64,000 bases of DNA from Blastomonas fulva (GTDB taxonomy: Bacteria > Pseudomonadota > Alphaproteobacteria > Sphingomonadales > Sphingomonadaceae): the NCBI RefSeq assembly GCF_003431825.1, contig NZ_CP020083.1, forward strand, positions 3,913,382 through 3,977,381. The letters run 5' to 3'. Shown here piece after piece: positions 20,504-28,955 of the stretch (within the stretch, counting starts at the first letter, position 1; every line of letters starts with the position of its first letter). Both the position numbers and the translations under genes were made by a program. Under the pieces are notes generated by a model that saw nothing but the letters and a program-made list of their open reading frames with translations, ran no database searches and had not been told where the DNA came from.

Positions 20504-20872
20504 TTATTTCTTCTTGCCGGCGATCGGCTTGGCCTTGCCCTTGCGGGTGCGCGCATTGGTGTGCGTGCGCTGGCCGCGGACCGGAAGGCCCTTGCGATGA
20601 CGCAGGCCGCGATAGCAGGCCAGATCCATCAGACGCTTGATGTTCATCGCGGTCTGGCGACGAAGGTCACCTTCCACGGTGTGATCGGCATCGATGGTTT
20701 CGCGGATCTGCAGCACTTCGGCGTCGCTCAGGTCCTGAACGCGACGGGCGTGATCGATACCCAGCTTGTCGGCGATTTCCAGCGCCTTGGTGCGCCCGAT
20801 TCCATGAATGTAGGTCAGCGCAATGATAACGCGCTTGTTGGTGGGGATGTTCACCCCGGCGATACGTGCCAC
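20504..20872 (-). CDS. rpsM: 30S ribosomal protein S13
   Basis: A 122-residue S13 of the 30S head. Begins [20 protein letters not shown] and ends in the basic tail [13 protein letters not shown], with [20 protein letters not shown] near the C-terminus. The start is a GTG at 20872 with AGGAG nine bases upstream. First gene of the operon here: the genes usually found just upstream (secY, adk) are absent, and a strong promoter stands about 140-170 bases upstream instead. Confidence 0.97.
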   Translation of the reverse strand: MARIAGVNIPTNKRVIIALTYIHGIGRTKALEIADKLGIDHARRVQDLSDAEVLQIRETIDADHTVEGDLRRQTAMNIKRLMDLACYRGLRHRKGLPVRGQRTHTNARTRKGKAKPIAGKKK

Positions 20873-21011
20873 TTAATACTTCTCCTGCTCCACAGGGTGC
20901 GTCAGCCGCACCCCATCTCAACGCTTCACGACCATAAAGCGCAAAACACAGGCCACACGCATATTAAGATGCGCTGCCTGTTTTTAAGCCGCTTAATGAA
21001 AATGAGTGCCG

Positions 21012-21040
21012 CGCATAAGCGGAGTCGCCCGGGCTGTCAA
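21012..21040 (-). promoter_or_regulatory. strong sigma70-type promoter of the rpsM operon
   Basis: On the minus strand TTGACA (21040-21035), a 17-base spacer, and TATGCG (21017-21012). Transcription would start near 21005, leaving a leader of about 130 bases before the rpsM GTG. The leader contains a hairpin GGGTGCG-GCTGA-CGCACCC at about 20896-20915 and a GCGCAT...ATGCG dyad near 20970, possible sites for ribosomal-protein feedback. Confidence 0.7.
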
Positions 21041-21170
21041 GCGCGGGACAAGACAAAAGCATGGGTCTGCGCGACGAATGGTATTGCGCCTGCCGACAGC
21101 ATCGCGTCATACTCTCACCCGGCCCGGCGCGCAAGCCAGACGCAGGACAACGGGCCAGCCGGGGGGCCTG

Positions 21171-22268
21171 ATGACCGACAGCCTGAACACCGCCGATGGC
21201 GCCCTGCCCGCAGCCCCCAACTCGGGCGCAAGCGCGCAGCCTTTCACCATTGCCGGCACGGTGATCGATCCCGGTGCCAGCGCGACCATCGCCATCCCCG
21301 TCAGCAACACCGCGACCGGGCTGCCTGCCAGCCTGTATGTCCGCGTGCTCCACGGTGCGCGGCCCGGCCCGTGCATCTTCGTCTCCGCCGCGATCCATGG
21401 CGACGAGATCATCGGCACCGCGGTGATCCAGCGGCTGCTGGCCAAGCTCGATGCCGCCAACATGGCGGGCACGGTGCTGTTCCTGCCGGTGGTCAACATC
21501 TTCGGCTTCCAGGCGCACAGCCGCTATCTGCCCGACCGGCGCGATCTCAACCGCTCCTTTCCCGGCAGCGCCAAGGGATCGCTCGCAGCCCAGCTCGCCG
21601 CAAAGTTCCTCAAGGAGGTGATCTGCCACTGTACGCTTGGCATCGACATCCACTCGGCCGCGGTACACCGCTACAACCTGCCGCAGATCCGCATCGCGCC
21701 CAATAACGAGAATTTGCGCGAGCTCGCGATGCTGTTCGGCGCGCATGCGGTGATCGAGAGTCCGTTACGCCCCGGCAGCTTGCGCGACATCGCGCGCGGC
21801 GAAGGCGTCGACATGCTGCTGATGGAGGCGGGCGAGGCTTTGCGCTTCGACGAATTGTCGGTGCGCTGCGGGGTCAACGGCGTGCTCAACGTGATGGCGC
21901 ATCTCAAGATGATCCAGCCGCACCCGGAAGCCACGCAAGTCACCATCCCCGCGCGCTCCCGCCGCGCCATCTGGGTCCGCGCCCCGCGCGGGGGCCTGTG
22001 CATGCTCCAGCAGAAATCGGGCGACGCGGTGAAGAAGGGCGAAGTCATCGGCCGCGTCGCGGGCATCTTCGGCGACGACGCCCAGGAATTCCGCGCCCCC
22101 ATCGACGGCATCATCATCGGCCACGCAGTGCTGCCCGTGGTCAACCAGGGCGACGCCTTGGTGCACATCGCCGAGGTGATGCGCTTCGGCGATGTCGAGG
22201 AGCGGGTGGATCAGATCACCGAGGCGCTGTTGAACGACCGGTTGCTGGATGAGGATGAGTTGATTTGA
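21171..22268 (+). CDS. succinylglutamate desuccinylase/aspartoacylase family protein
   Basis: A 365-residue zinc-dependent M14-type deacylase. Zinc ligands are seen in AAIHGDEIIG (His and Glu) and in GIDIHSAA (His); DLNRSFPG is the substrate-binding motif and MEAGEA the putative catalytic Glu region. The C-terminal part (GDAVKKGEVIGRVAGIFGDD) is a lipoyl-like barrel domain found in this subfamily, often encoded next to rimK-type ligases, none of which is visible here. Start ATG 21171 chosen after a G-rich stretch (GGGGGG, weak ribosome binding site). Substrate unknown. Confidence 0.88.
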   Translation: MTDSLNTADGALPAAPNSGASAQPFTIAGTVIDPGASATIAIPVSNTATGLPASLYVRVLHGARPGPCIFVSAAIHGDEIIGTAVIQRLLAKLDAANMAGTVLFLPVVNIFGFQAHSRYLPDRRDLNRSFPGSAKGSLAAQLAAKFLKEVICHCTLGIDIHSAAVHRYNLPQIRIAPNNENLRELAMLFGAHAVIESPLRPGSLRDIARGEGVDMLLMEAGEALRFDELSVRCGVNGVLNVMAHLKMIQPHPEATQVTIPARSRRAIWVRAPRGGLCMLQQKSGDAVKKGEVIGRVAGIFGDDAQEFRAPIDGIIIGHAVLPVVNQGDALVHIAEVMRFGDVEERVDQITEALLNDRLLDEDELI

Positions 22269-22274
22269 GGGGGG

Positions 22275-23642
22275 CTAGCCTGCTCGATCAAGCGCCTCCC
22301 GCTCCACCTGGTCCCGCATCGCTTCTGTGCTGACCGAGGCAGGTTCACGTTTACCTTCCGAAATTTTTGGCGGTTTCGGTTGCCAGGCAGAAACTTTGGC
22401 TCCTACTAGATCATAAAACGCGCTTGCCGAGTTCAGCAATTCGGTAACGATAATCTTCCTTTGAGCAAATTTTGCCCCGAGATCGCGAACCAGCAAAATC
22501 TCAAAGCTATGCACCACCATCCCAGGCCGATCCAAAATTGCAATGTCGGGATCAGCCAGCAGAGCTTTCAAAGGATACTGAGTTGTGGGCGAACGGCCCG
22601 GCCAGAACAGACGGACATGAAGGTCGTTATTGTCTGTGTCAGACAGTTGCCGTGTCAGCCAGGACAGGCGAGCCTTTGTAGACTTCCGGTCTGCGGGAGC
22701 CTTCAGACGCATGTGAAAGCTAAGAGCACGCTTGCCAAAATCCGCACAAATTTGAACTGGGGCTGCTGCGTCTGGGATCAGCACCTCGCTTTGAACACAA
22801 TTCCCAGAGACAAGCTCGGCGAGCGCTGTTTTTTGACGCTGCGTAGGGTCGATAGCATCAGATTTGCTCATAACTAATTTGACATGATTGCCGATCTGCC
22901 GGCTCAAAACACCTGTGAGACGATCAAGTGCCTGATGCCATGACCCAACCACGTCGTGACAGATCGGATTTTTAGCGCTAGCCGTACCTCCCGCAGCAAT
23001 GTTTGCACATAGATCAGACCATGCTGCCGGCATCTGGTCGAACTCTTTGACTCCTGAACTGGGGTGAAGCAAAAATCTCTGCAGCTCAGACAGGAGAATG
23101 AGTTGCTCACGATCATCTACTTCACCAAGCTCACGAAGTAGCTGCGCCTGAGTGATCACATATCCCCATGACCAATGAAATAAGGAAACTTTGCGTGTTA
23201 GGAGTGAGCTGACACTTAGTGGGTGGTGAGTTGGCAAAGCTGTAAACTGATTTGAAACCGTGATAACTGCATCAATTGCGTTAGATTTAGCTATACCCAA
23301 ATATGCTTCAATTTGATTGTTGGTTAGCTCTGCGGTGCCAACTTTAGCTTCTACGAGAGCAGTCCAGGTCGATTTGCCGGTGCTAACCTTGATCAGTCCG
23401 TCAGGACGGTGCTTTGAATCTGAAACACCTTTCTTGAAAACAACCTCAGTGAAGGTATCGATGCGGGCCCGCGAACCAAGCTTGAGTCCCACGCTTCCTA
23501 GCATCGAACGTCCAAACTCATTAACGTTTTCAAGACAAGCCAAAAAAATTGAAAGGGTTCGGCCTTCTTTTGACGTATCCGCAAGAACCGGAAAAAGCCG
23601 TGCTGCTTCCCCGGATTGCAAGAAATCTGGTAGCTGCCCCAT
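22275..23642 (-). CDS. PD-(D/E)XK nuclease-like protein of unknown function
   Basis: A 455-residue protein whose DNA is visibly AT-richer than its neighbours (many AAA, TTG, TCA codons), suggesting transfer. The N-terminal third contains RPDGLIKV (Asp) followed about 15 residues later by ALVEAKVG (Glu-x-Lys), then NNQIEAYLGIAKSNAIDAVI with a Gln-Tyr pair: the layout of a PD-(D/E)XK nuclease fold. The remaining 280 residues match nothing I recognise. ATG 23642 has AGGGAG seven bases upstream; a TTG two codons earlier is unlikely. Convergent with the acylase and divergent from the DUF2188/TIR-like pair. Possible defence protein; nuclease activity is inference. Confidence 0.7.
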   Translation of the reverse strand: MGQLPDFLQSGEAARLFPVLADTSKEGRTLSIFLACLENVNEFGRSMLGSVGLKLGSRARIDTFTEVVFKKGVSDSKHRPDGLIKVSTGKSTWTALVEAKVGTAELTNNQIEAYLGIAKSNAIDAVITVSNQFTALPTHHPLSVSSLLTRKVSLFHWSWGYVITQAQLLRELGEVDDREQLILLSELQRFLLHPSSGVKEFDQMPAAWSDLCANIAAGGTASAKNPICHDVVGSWHQALDRLTGVLSRQIGNHVKLVMSKSDAIDPTQRQKTALAELVSGNCVQSEVLIPDAAAPVQICADFGKRALSFHMRLKAPADRKSTKARLSWLTRQLSDTDNNDLHVRLFWPGRSPTTQYPLKALLADPDIAILDRPGMVVHSFEILLVRDLGAKFAQRKIIVTELLNSASAFYDLVGAKVSAWQPKPPKISEGKREPASVSTEAMRDQVEREALDRAG

Positions 23643-23874
23643 ATTCAACTCCCTACGTGTAAGAATACAGAAGTGCTCTAACAGGGCAAGCGTGAGTCTG
23701 ACAGATAGTTTTCCTGGCTTTCCCTAATTGTCATCATTTTCTTCATGCATGTCATTGCAAAATGCGCGCCTCCGAAAGCATATCCCAATAGATCCAGTTT
23801 GGACGAATCCCCTACACGTGAGCCTTCCCAACAATGAATCGCAACACTATGTTGATGGAACAGTGGAGTCTGCC

Positions 23875-24099
23875 ATGTCAAAGCAAGGTCAGCATGTGGT
23901 GCCCTCTGAGCGGGGGTGGAGTGTCAGGAAGGCCGGGTCGACCCGCGCCAGCAGCAATCATGCGACGCAGCAGGAAGCAATTGCTGCTGCAACAACGCTT
24001 GCGCGCAACCAGCGCACGGAGTTGTATATCCACGGGCGCGACGGGCGCATTCGGGAGCGCAATTCGTACGGCAAAGATCCTCATCCACCCAAGAGATGA
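23875..24099 (+). CDS. DUF2188 domain-containing small protein
   Basis: A 74-residue protein recognisable as DUF2188: GQHVVPSERGWSVRKAGSTR at the N-terminus, TQQEAIAAATTLARNQ in the middle, and HGRDGRIRERNSYGKDPHPP at the C-terminus, a motif nearly invariant in this family. The ATG at 23875 has GGAG seven bases upstream. Its stop overlaps the start of the next gene as ATGA, so the two are translationally coupled. DUF2188 proteins have no established function. Confidence 0.88.
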   Translation: MSKQGQHVVPSERGWSVRKAGSTRASSNHATQQEAIAAATTLARNQRTELYIHGRDGRIRERNSYGKDPHPPKR

Positions 24100-24728
24100 C
24101 CGCCGCCCCGCCGTTTGAAAGATCGGTGTTCGTCAACTGCCCGTTCGACGATGATTTTGCACCGTTGTTGCAGGCCATCGCCTTCTGCATCACCGATCTG
24201 GATTTCTATCCCCGGATCGCGCCTGAAAATGCCAACAATGCCGCCAACCGGCTGGACCGGATCATCGAGCTGGTCCGGGGCTCGCGCTATGGTATCCACG
24301 ATCTTAGCCGCTGCAAATCCACCGCCGCCGATCAATATGCCCGGCTTAACATGCCGTTCGAGCTCGGGCTGGACCATGGTTGCGCACGCTTCGGCCCTGC
24401 CCCGCTGACGGATAAGTCGATTCTGATCCTCGAGCACGATCGCTACGATTACCAGAAGGGTCTGTCCGACATATCAGGCTGGGACATCCAGGCCCATGGC
24501 GGCCAGTTTGTCGCGATTATCAGGATAGTCCGCAATTGGCTTGTCCACCATGCCGGGGCCGTCAATATCGGTGCATCCAAGATACAAGGCGATTATGCCG
24601 CCTTCCAGGAATGGCACTGGGAACGTGAACTGGCGCAAGGAGCATCAGAGGACGATATTCGCGACTATCCGACCATTCAGTTGATCTCGGCCATGCGCCG
24701 TTGGGTCGATGAAGGCAGACCCTTATAG
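24096..24728 (+). CDS. TIR-like / nucleoside deoxyribosyltransferase-like protein
   Basis: A 210-residue protein. The start FERSVFVNCPFDDDFAPLLQ, then ENANNAANRLDRIIELVRGS, RYGIHDLSRC and NMPFELGLDHG (about residues 84-94), reads as an alternating beta/alpha fold of the TIR/STIR or nucleoside-deoxyribosyltransferase type, with the Glu of PFELG in the position of the catalytic acid of NAD-cleaving TIR domains. The C-terminal half has no recognised domain. Coupled (ATGA) to a DUF2188 gene. Homologues with FVNCPFD and IHDLSR motifs are widespread but uncharacterised as far as I know; an effector role in defence is a hypothesis. Confidence 0.75.
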   Translation: MTAAPPFERSVFVNCPFDDDFAPLLQAIAFCITDLDFYPRIAPENANNAANRLDRIIELVRGSRYGIHDLSRCKSTAADQYARLNMPFELGLDHGCARFGPAPLTDKSILILEHDRYDYQKGLSDISGWDIQAHGGQFVAIIRIVRNWLVHHAGAVNIGASKIQGDYAAFQEWHWERELAQGASEDDIRDYPTIQLISAMRRWVDEGRPL

Positions 24729-25180
24729 AGCAAGATTGACATTACAAACCAATTAGGTTATACATCACCCGCCTCCGTACCAAATCTGCCCGGTACGGAC
24801 TCAAGGCACGTGCTTTCCCGGGATTATCCGGGGGCGGCGGGTTGGGGCTGGTGGGTGGGCTTTTCGCGAGAGCCGGACACCCATTGGACAAGCCGAACCC
24901 AGGCGGCAGACGGTCAGCTGTGCGGCAGCTTTGGATTTCCTTCCTCGCCGCACACCGGTCTCGGCCGGGAGCCACCGAAAGCGCAAGATGGAAGGACCAT
25001 CAGCCCTTGGCGGGATGAGGCTTAGCACCAGATCACCCGCCAGTCCGCCGCACGCATCCGGTTTCGACCGGACCGTCCCCGGCCCGCCGCCCTGCGCGCG
25101 CTTGTCTGTGTTTTCAGGAACAGGAAGGGTGCGCGCGCAAATCCAACAGGGGTTTGGCCTCTGTCGTACTGGCCTCTTGC

Positions 25181-25260
25181 GTCATTCCCGCGAAGGCGGG
25201 AATCCCGCTATTGCGCCGACGCTCGAGCAGAAGCGGGACCCCCGCCTTCGCGGGGGTGAC
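25181..25260. repeat. REP-like inverted pair
   Basis: GTCATTCCCGCGAAGGCGGGAAT (25181-25203) and GGGACCCCCGCCTTCGCGGGGGTGAC (25235-25260) form two hairpins in opposite orientation about 30 bases apart. Same architecture as at 36744 and 63457. Confidence 0.8.
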
Positions 25261-25289
25261 GGGGATGTTGGGCTGGCGTGGGTGCGGGG

Positions 25290-25316
25290 CCTTCGACAGG
25301 CTCAGGCTGAGCGGAT
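25290..25316. repeat. short dispersed repeat (CTTCGACAGGCTCAGGCTGA type)
   Basis: The sequence CCTTCGACAGGCTCAGGCTGAGCGG matches a short extragenic motif I know as common in sphingomonads and related bacteria; GCTCAGGCTGAGC is a near-palindrome. Only one clear copy lies in this window. Confidence 0.45.
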
Positions 25317-25358
25317 GTCGGGTGCGGCTGGAGCGGGAGGCAGCGTGCGACGCCCCCC

Positions 25359-26522
25359 TCACCTGCCGAACTCGGGCCGTCCCATCGCGCGGCCGTAGAG
25401 CGAGGCGTAGCGTTCGATCATCTTGCGCTCGTCGAACTCGGCCTCGGCCTTCGCCCGGTTGGCGGCGCCCAGCGAGGCGCGCAGCGCGGGGTCGCTGGCG
25501 AGGCGCCGCAGATTGTCGATCAGCCCCGCTTCGCTGCCGGGCTCGCCCAGCAGGCTCGCGTTGTCGGGTGCGACCATGTGCGCGACATCGCCCACCATCG
25601 GCGCTGCCACCGGCAGCCCGGCGGCCATTGCCTCCATCACCGAGATCGGCTGCTGCTCGCTGTCCGAGGACAGAGCGAAGATATCGAACAGCCCGATATA
25701 GCGCGCGGGGTTCTTGAGGAAGCCCGGCATCAGCAGCCGGTCGGAGAGGCCGACGCGCGCGGCCTCGGCCTCGATCGCTGTGCGCTCGGGCCCCTCGCCC
25801 ACGATCACCAGCCGCACCGGCATGTCGAGCGCGGCGACCGCGCGCACCAGCCGCGGCAGGTTCTTGACCGCGCGAAGGCCTGCAAGCGTGCCGATGACGA
25901 TCTCGCCATCGCGCCGCTGGAAGCCGGGCAGCGCGCCGCGCTGCGGGCGCTTGGCATAGGCTGCGATATCGATGCCGTTGGCGATCCGCCGCACCCGGCT
26001 GTCGGGCTGCTTCCATACGTCGTACGCGATCCGCTCGAGCGTGTGCGAGGGCACCACCAAGGCCTCGGTGCGCGCAAGGCCGACGATGCGGAACCAGTTG
26101 CGCTTGCGCTTGAGCCGCACCGCCTCGTCCTCGTTGAAGCCATCCTCGTGATGGATCACAGGTGGCAGCGGCGTGGTGCCTGCAAAGATGGTGCGCGCCA
26201 TCACGCCATCCATCGCGCCCCAGTTGTAGCTGCAGATGAGGTCGAACTGTTTGAAATACTCGACGAACACCCGGTAGCGCGCGATGCTGGGCTTGCCCGC
26301 CAGCGAGGGCGCATCGGTCGGGAAATCGGCGCGGATGCCCGGCGCGATCGCGGCGCGCGCGCCCAGCGCCCCGGGCACCGCGGTCAGGATGGTGTGGTGC
26401 GCCGCGCCGCCGAAATAATTCATCAGCCGAACCGCGCGCGCCTCCTTGCCGCCCAGATCGAACGTGCTGTGCAGGTGCAGGATACGCGCCGGGTTGAACG
26501 TGGGCTTGATGGGAGGCTTCAT
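25359..26522 (-). CDS. glycosyltransferase family 4
   Basis: A 387-residue GT-B fold retaining glycosyltransferase. N-terminal ILHLHSTFDLGGKEARAVRL is the acceptor-side entry; the donor-binding half has IVIGTLAGLRAVKNLPRLVR, then LVIVGEGPERTAIEAEA and FALSSDSEQQPISVMEAMAA, containing the E-x7-E motif. Probably adds a sugar to a polysaccharide or lipid at the cytoplasmic membrane face; donor and acceptor unknown. Lies just downstream of the alpha/beta hydrolase (20 bases apart), likely one operon. Confidence 0.92.
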   Translation of the reverse strand: MKPPIKPTFNPARILHLHSTFDLGGKEARAVRLMNYFGGAAHHTILTAVPGALGARAAIAPGIRADFPTDAPSLAGKPSIARYRVFVEYFKQFDLICSYNWGAMDGVMARTIFAGTTPLPPVIHHEDGFNEDEAVRLKRKRNWFRIVGLARTEALVVPSHTLERIAYDVWKQPDSRVRRIANGIDIAAYAKRPQRGALPGFQRRDGEIVIGTLAGLRAVKNLPRLVRAVAALDMPVRLVIVGEGPERTAIEAEAARVGLSDRLLMPGFLKNPARYIGLFDIFALSSDSEQQPISVMEAMAAGLPVAAPMVGDVAHMVAPDNASLLGEPGSEAGLIDNLRRLASDPALRASLGAANRAKAEAEFDERKMIERYASLYGRAMGRPEFGR

Positions 26523-26542
26523 AAGCGCGGGGCTATAACCGC

Positions 26543-27445
26543 TCAGGCCTGGGTCGCAAGCGCCATGGCATCAACCTCGCCGAGCAATGTGGCGATCGCG
26601 TCAGCCACCTCGGGCTCCTCGAGCGAGGGCGCATGGCCCTTGTTCGCGACCGTGAGCAGACGGCCCTGCGGCAGCACGCCCAGCATCCGCTGCGCGGTAT
26701 CCACGCTGAACAGATCGGACATCGCGCCGCGCACGATCAGCACCGGCACCGGGGCGAGCCCCGCCAGCGTCGGCCACAGATCGACCCCCGCCTCGCCGCC
26801 GGGCACCGCAAAGGGCTCGGCGATCTTCATGTCGTAATCATAGACGATGCGCCCGCCCGGCCCGACCTTCATCGCCTTCTTGGCCATGTCCAGCCAGTCG
26901 CTGACGCTGTTGCCCGGAAACACCGCGCCCTGCACTTCGGACAGCGCACGCGCCGCGTGCATCCATGTGGGGAACGAACGTCCCTGGCCGACATAATCGC
27001 GGATCCGCGCCAGCCCTGCCGGCTCGATCTGCGGGCCGACATCGTTGAGCAGCGCGCCGACCACGCGCCCGGGCCGGGTCGAGGCGAGCAGCATGGTGAT
27101 GAGGCCACCCAGCGAGGTGCCGATCGAAACGAAGCGCTCGATCTTCTGCTCCTGCAGCAGCGCCTCCATGTCCTGCACATAGGTCAGCGGCACATAGCTC
27201 ATCGGGTCCTTAGCATAAGCGCTGTCGCCGCGGCCGCGCAGATCGACGCAGATCACCCGCCAGTCGCCAGCCAGCTTTGCTGCGACCTGCTCGAAATCGC
27301 GCGCGTTGCGGGTGAGCCCGGGGATGCAGATCACCGGCGGGCGGTGCGCGTTTTCCGGTCGTGCGGGATAGTCGCGAAAATGCAGCCGCAAGCCGTCGTT
27401 CGACCACCAGAAACCGTCGCTATAGGGTATATCGGGCTTGGTCAT
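26543..27445 (-). CDS. alpha/beta hydrolase
   Basis: A 300-residue alpha/beta-hydrolase. Oxyanion-loop motif PPVICIPGLTRNARDFE, nucleophile elbow IGTSLGGLITM with catalytic Ser, Asp in SDLFSV, and His in NKGHAPSLEEPE. The N-terminus (MTKPDIPYSDGFWWSNDGL) fits close relatives, which supports ATG 27445. That ATG overlaps, on the opposite strand, the likely ATG of selO (27444), so the two divergent start codons share bases in CATG. Substrate unknown. Confidence 0.9.
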   Translation of the reverse strand: MTKPDIPYSDGFWWSNDGLRLHFRDYPARPENAHRPPVICIPGLTRNARDFEQVAAKLAGDWRVICVDLRGRGDSAYAKDPMSYVPLTYVQDMEALLQEQKIERFVSIGTSLGGLITMLLASTRPGRVVGALLNDVGPQIEPAGLARIRDYVGQGRSFPTWMHAARALSEVQGAVFPGNSVSDWLDMAKKAMKVGPGGRIVYDYDMKIAEPFAVPGGEAGVDLWPTLAGLAPVPVLIVRGAMSDLFSVDTAQRMLGVLPQGRLLTVANKGHAPSLEEPEVADAIATLLGEVDAMALATQA

Positions 27446-28883
27446 GGTTGCGCGGGCTCCGTTTGAACCCCACTATCGCTGGATGACATCAGAACCGCAA
27501 GCCGCTTCCACCCGCGCCGACCCGGCGATCCTGTCCATCGCCGATGCCATCGCCCATCCGGTCAAGGCGGCGGATTTCCCGCAGACGCTGCTGCGCTTCC
27601 GCAACGACCGGCATGCCGCGACGGTGGGGCTGGACGGGCTCGACGATGCGGCCTGGGCGCGGCACTTCGGGCGGTTCGAACCCCTGCCCGGCAACCTGCC
27701 GCAGCCGCTGGCGCTCGCCTATCACGGCCACCAGTTCCGCAATTATAACCCGCAGATCGGCGACGGACGCGGGTTCCTGTTCGCGCAGGTCCGCGATGAT
27801 GCCGGGCGGTTGCTCGACCTGGGGACCAAGGGATCGGGGCAGACCCCGTTCAGCCGCGATGGCGACGGGCGGCTGACGCTCAAGGGGGCGGTACGCGAGA
27901 TCCTGGCGACCGAGATGCTCGAGGCTTTGGGGGTACACACCTCCAAGACCTTCTCGGTGATCGAGACCGGCGAGGAACTGTGGCGCGGCGACGAGCCCTC
28001 GCCCACCCGCTCGGCGGTGCTGGTGCGGTTGAGCCACAGCCATATCCGCTTCGGCACCTTCCAGCGGATCGCGTACGAGGACGATGCCGACAAGATGCGG
28101 CGCGTCGTGCGCTATGCGCTCGATACGCTCTACGATGGCCGCACCGGCGACAATGACGCGGCGCTGCTGCTGACCCTTGCAGTCGAGCGGATGGCCGATC
28201 TGGCGGCGAGCTACATGGTCGCAGGCTTCGTCCACGGCGTGCTCAACACCGACAACATGAACATTACCGGCGAAAGCTTCGATTATGGCCCATGGCGGTT
28301 CGCGCCGACCTGGCAGCCGGGGTTCACCGCGGCCTATTTCGACCATTCGGGGCTGTATGCCTTTGCCCGCCAGCCCGAGGCGATCCACTGGAACCTCGGC
28401 CAGCTCGCGGTTGCGCTGCGGCTGATCAGCGAGGCCCCGCCGCTGATCGCCGCGCTAGAACGCTTCGGGCCGCTCTACCAGCAGGCGCTGGTGCGGCGCG
28501 TTTGCTGGCGGCTGGGGGTCGCAAGCCAGGGGGTCGAGGCCGACCGCCATCTGGTCGCCGCCGCCGAGGCAGTGATGATGCAGGGCGGCGTCAGCATCGA
28601 CGCCTTCTTCTTCGCGTGGATGGGCGATGCGATGCCCGAATGCCCGGCGGAACTGCTCGGCACCGAGGGCGAGGCACTGTGGGCGGCATTCGGTGCGGTC
28701 AAAGCGGGTTATGCGCCGGTGCGGGCTCGGACCCACGCCTATTGGCAGGGTGCGGCGCCGCAATCGATGCTCATCGACGAGGTCGAGAGCATCTGGGCCG
28801 CCATCGCCGAGCGCGACGACTGGGGGCCGCTGTTTGCCAAGGTCGATGCGGTCAGGGCGATGGGGGATGCGCTGAAGGGCTGA
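27444..28883 (+). CDS. selO: protein adenylyltransferase SelO (YdiU/UPF0061)
   Basis: A 479-residue pseudokinase-fold enzyme that AMPylates proteins in redox stress (known for E. coli and human SelO). Motifs: ALAYHGHQFRNYNPQIGDGR (nucleotide-loop region), LDLGTKGSGQTPFSRDGDGR, LKGAVREILATEMLEALGV, and GFVHGVLNTDNMNITGESFD with active-site Asp/Asn, followed by DYGPW. Start is ATG 27444 (MVARAPFEPHYRW), because PFEPHYRW looks conserved; ATG 27483 is the alternative. The usual C-terminal Sec/Cys of long SelO forms is not seen. Divergent from the hydrolase with overlapping start codons. Confidence 0.9.
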   Translation: MVARAPFEPHYRWMTSEPQAASTRADPAILSIADAIAHPVKAADFPQTLLRFRNDRHAATVGLDGLDDAAWARHFGRFEPLPGNLPQPLALAYHGHQFRNYNPQIGDGRGFLFAQVRDDAGRLLDLGTKGSGQTPFSRDGDGRLTLKGAVREILATEMLEALGVHTSKTFSVIETGEELWRGDEPSPTRSAVLVRLSHSHIRFGTFQRIAYEDDADKMRRVVRYALDTLYDGRTGDNDAALLLTLAVERMADLAASYMVAGFVHGVLNTDNMNITGESFDYGPWRFAPTWQPGFTAAYFDHSGLYAFARQPEAIHWNLGQLAVALRLISEAPPLIAALERFGPLYQQALVRRVCWRLGVASQGVEADRHLVAAAEAVMMQGGVSIDAFFFAWMGDAMPECPAELLGTEGEALWAAFGAVKAGYAPVRARTHAYWQGAAPQSMLIDEVESIWAAIAERDDWGPLFAKVDAVRAMGDALKG

Positions 28884-28955
28884 AAATCTTCTCCGGCCCT
28901 ACTAAAGAGCGCAGCCGCTCTTCAACCGTCATCCTGAACCGGATGGTCTTCTTCG

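Larger units (their letters stand above)
24729..25358. other. intergenic region with repeats, no supported gene
   Basis: 630 bases after the TIR-like gene. Open frames here are shadows without ribosome binding sites or family features. It holds the REP pair at 25181-25260 and the element at 25290-25316. The GC level rises sharply from about 24800, marking the right edge of the low-GC 22.3-24.7 kb patch. Confidence 0.6.

Noticed and set aside
24931..25398. 155-codon plus frame in the 24.7-25.4 kb gap
   Set aside because: Translates across REP elements, no ribosome binding site, no family.
28905..28922. AAGAGCG/CGCTCTT hairpin after selO
   Set aside because: Seven-bp stem with no U tract; too weak to call a terminator.
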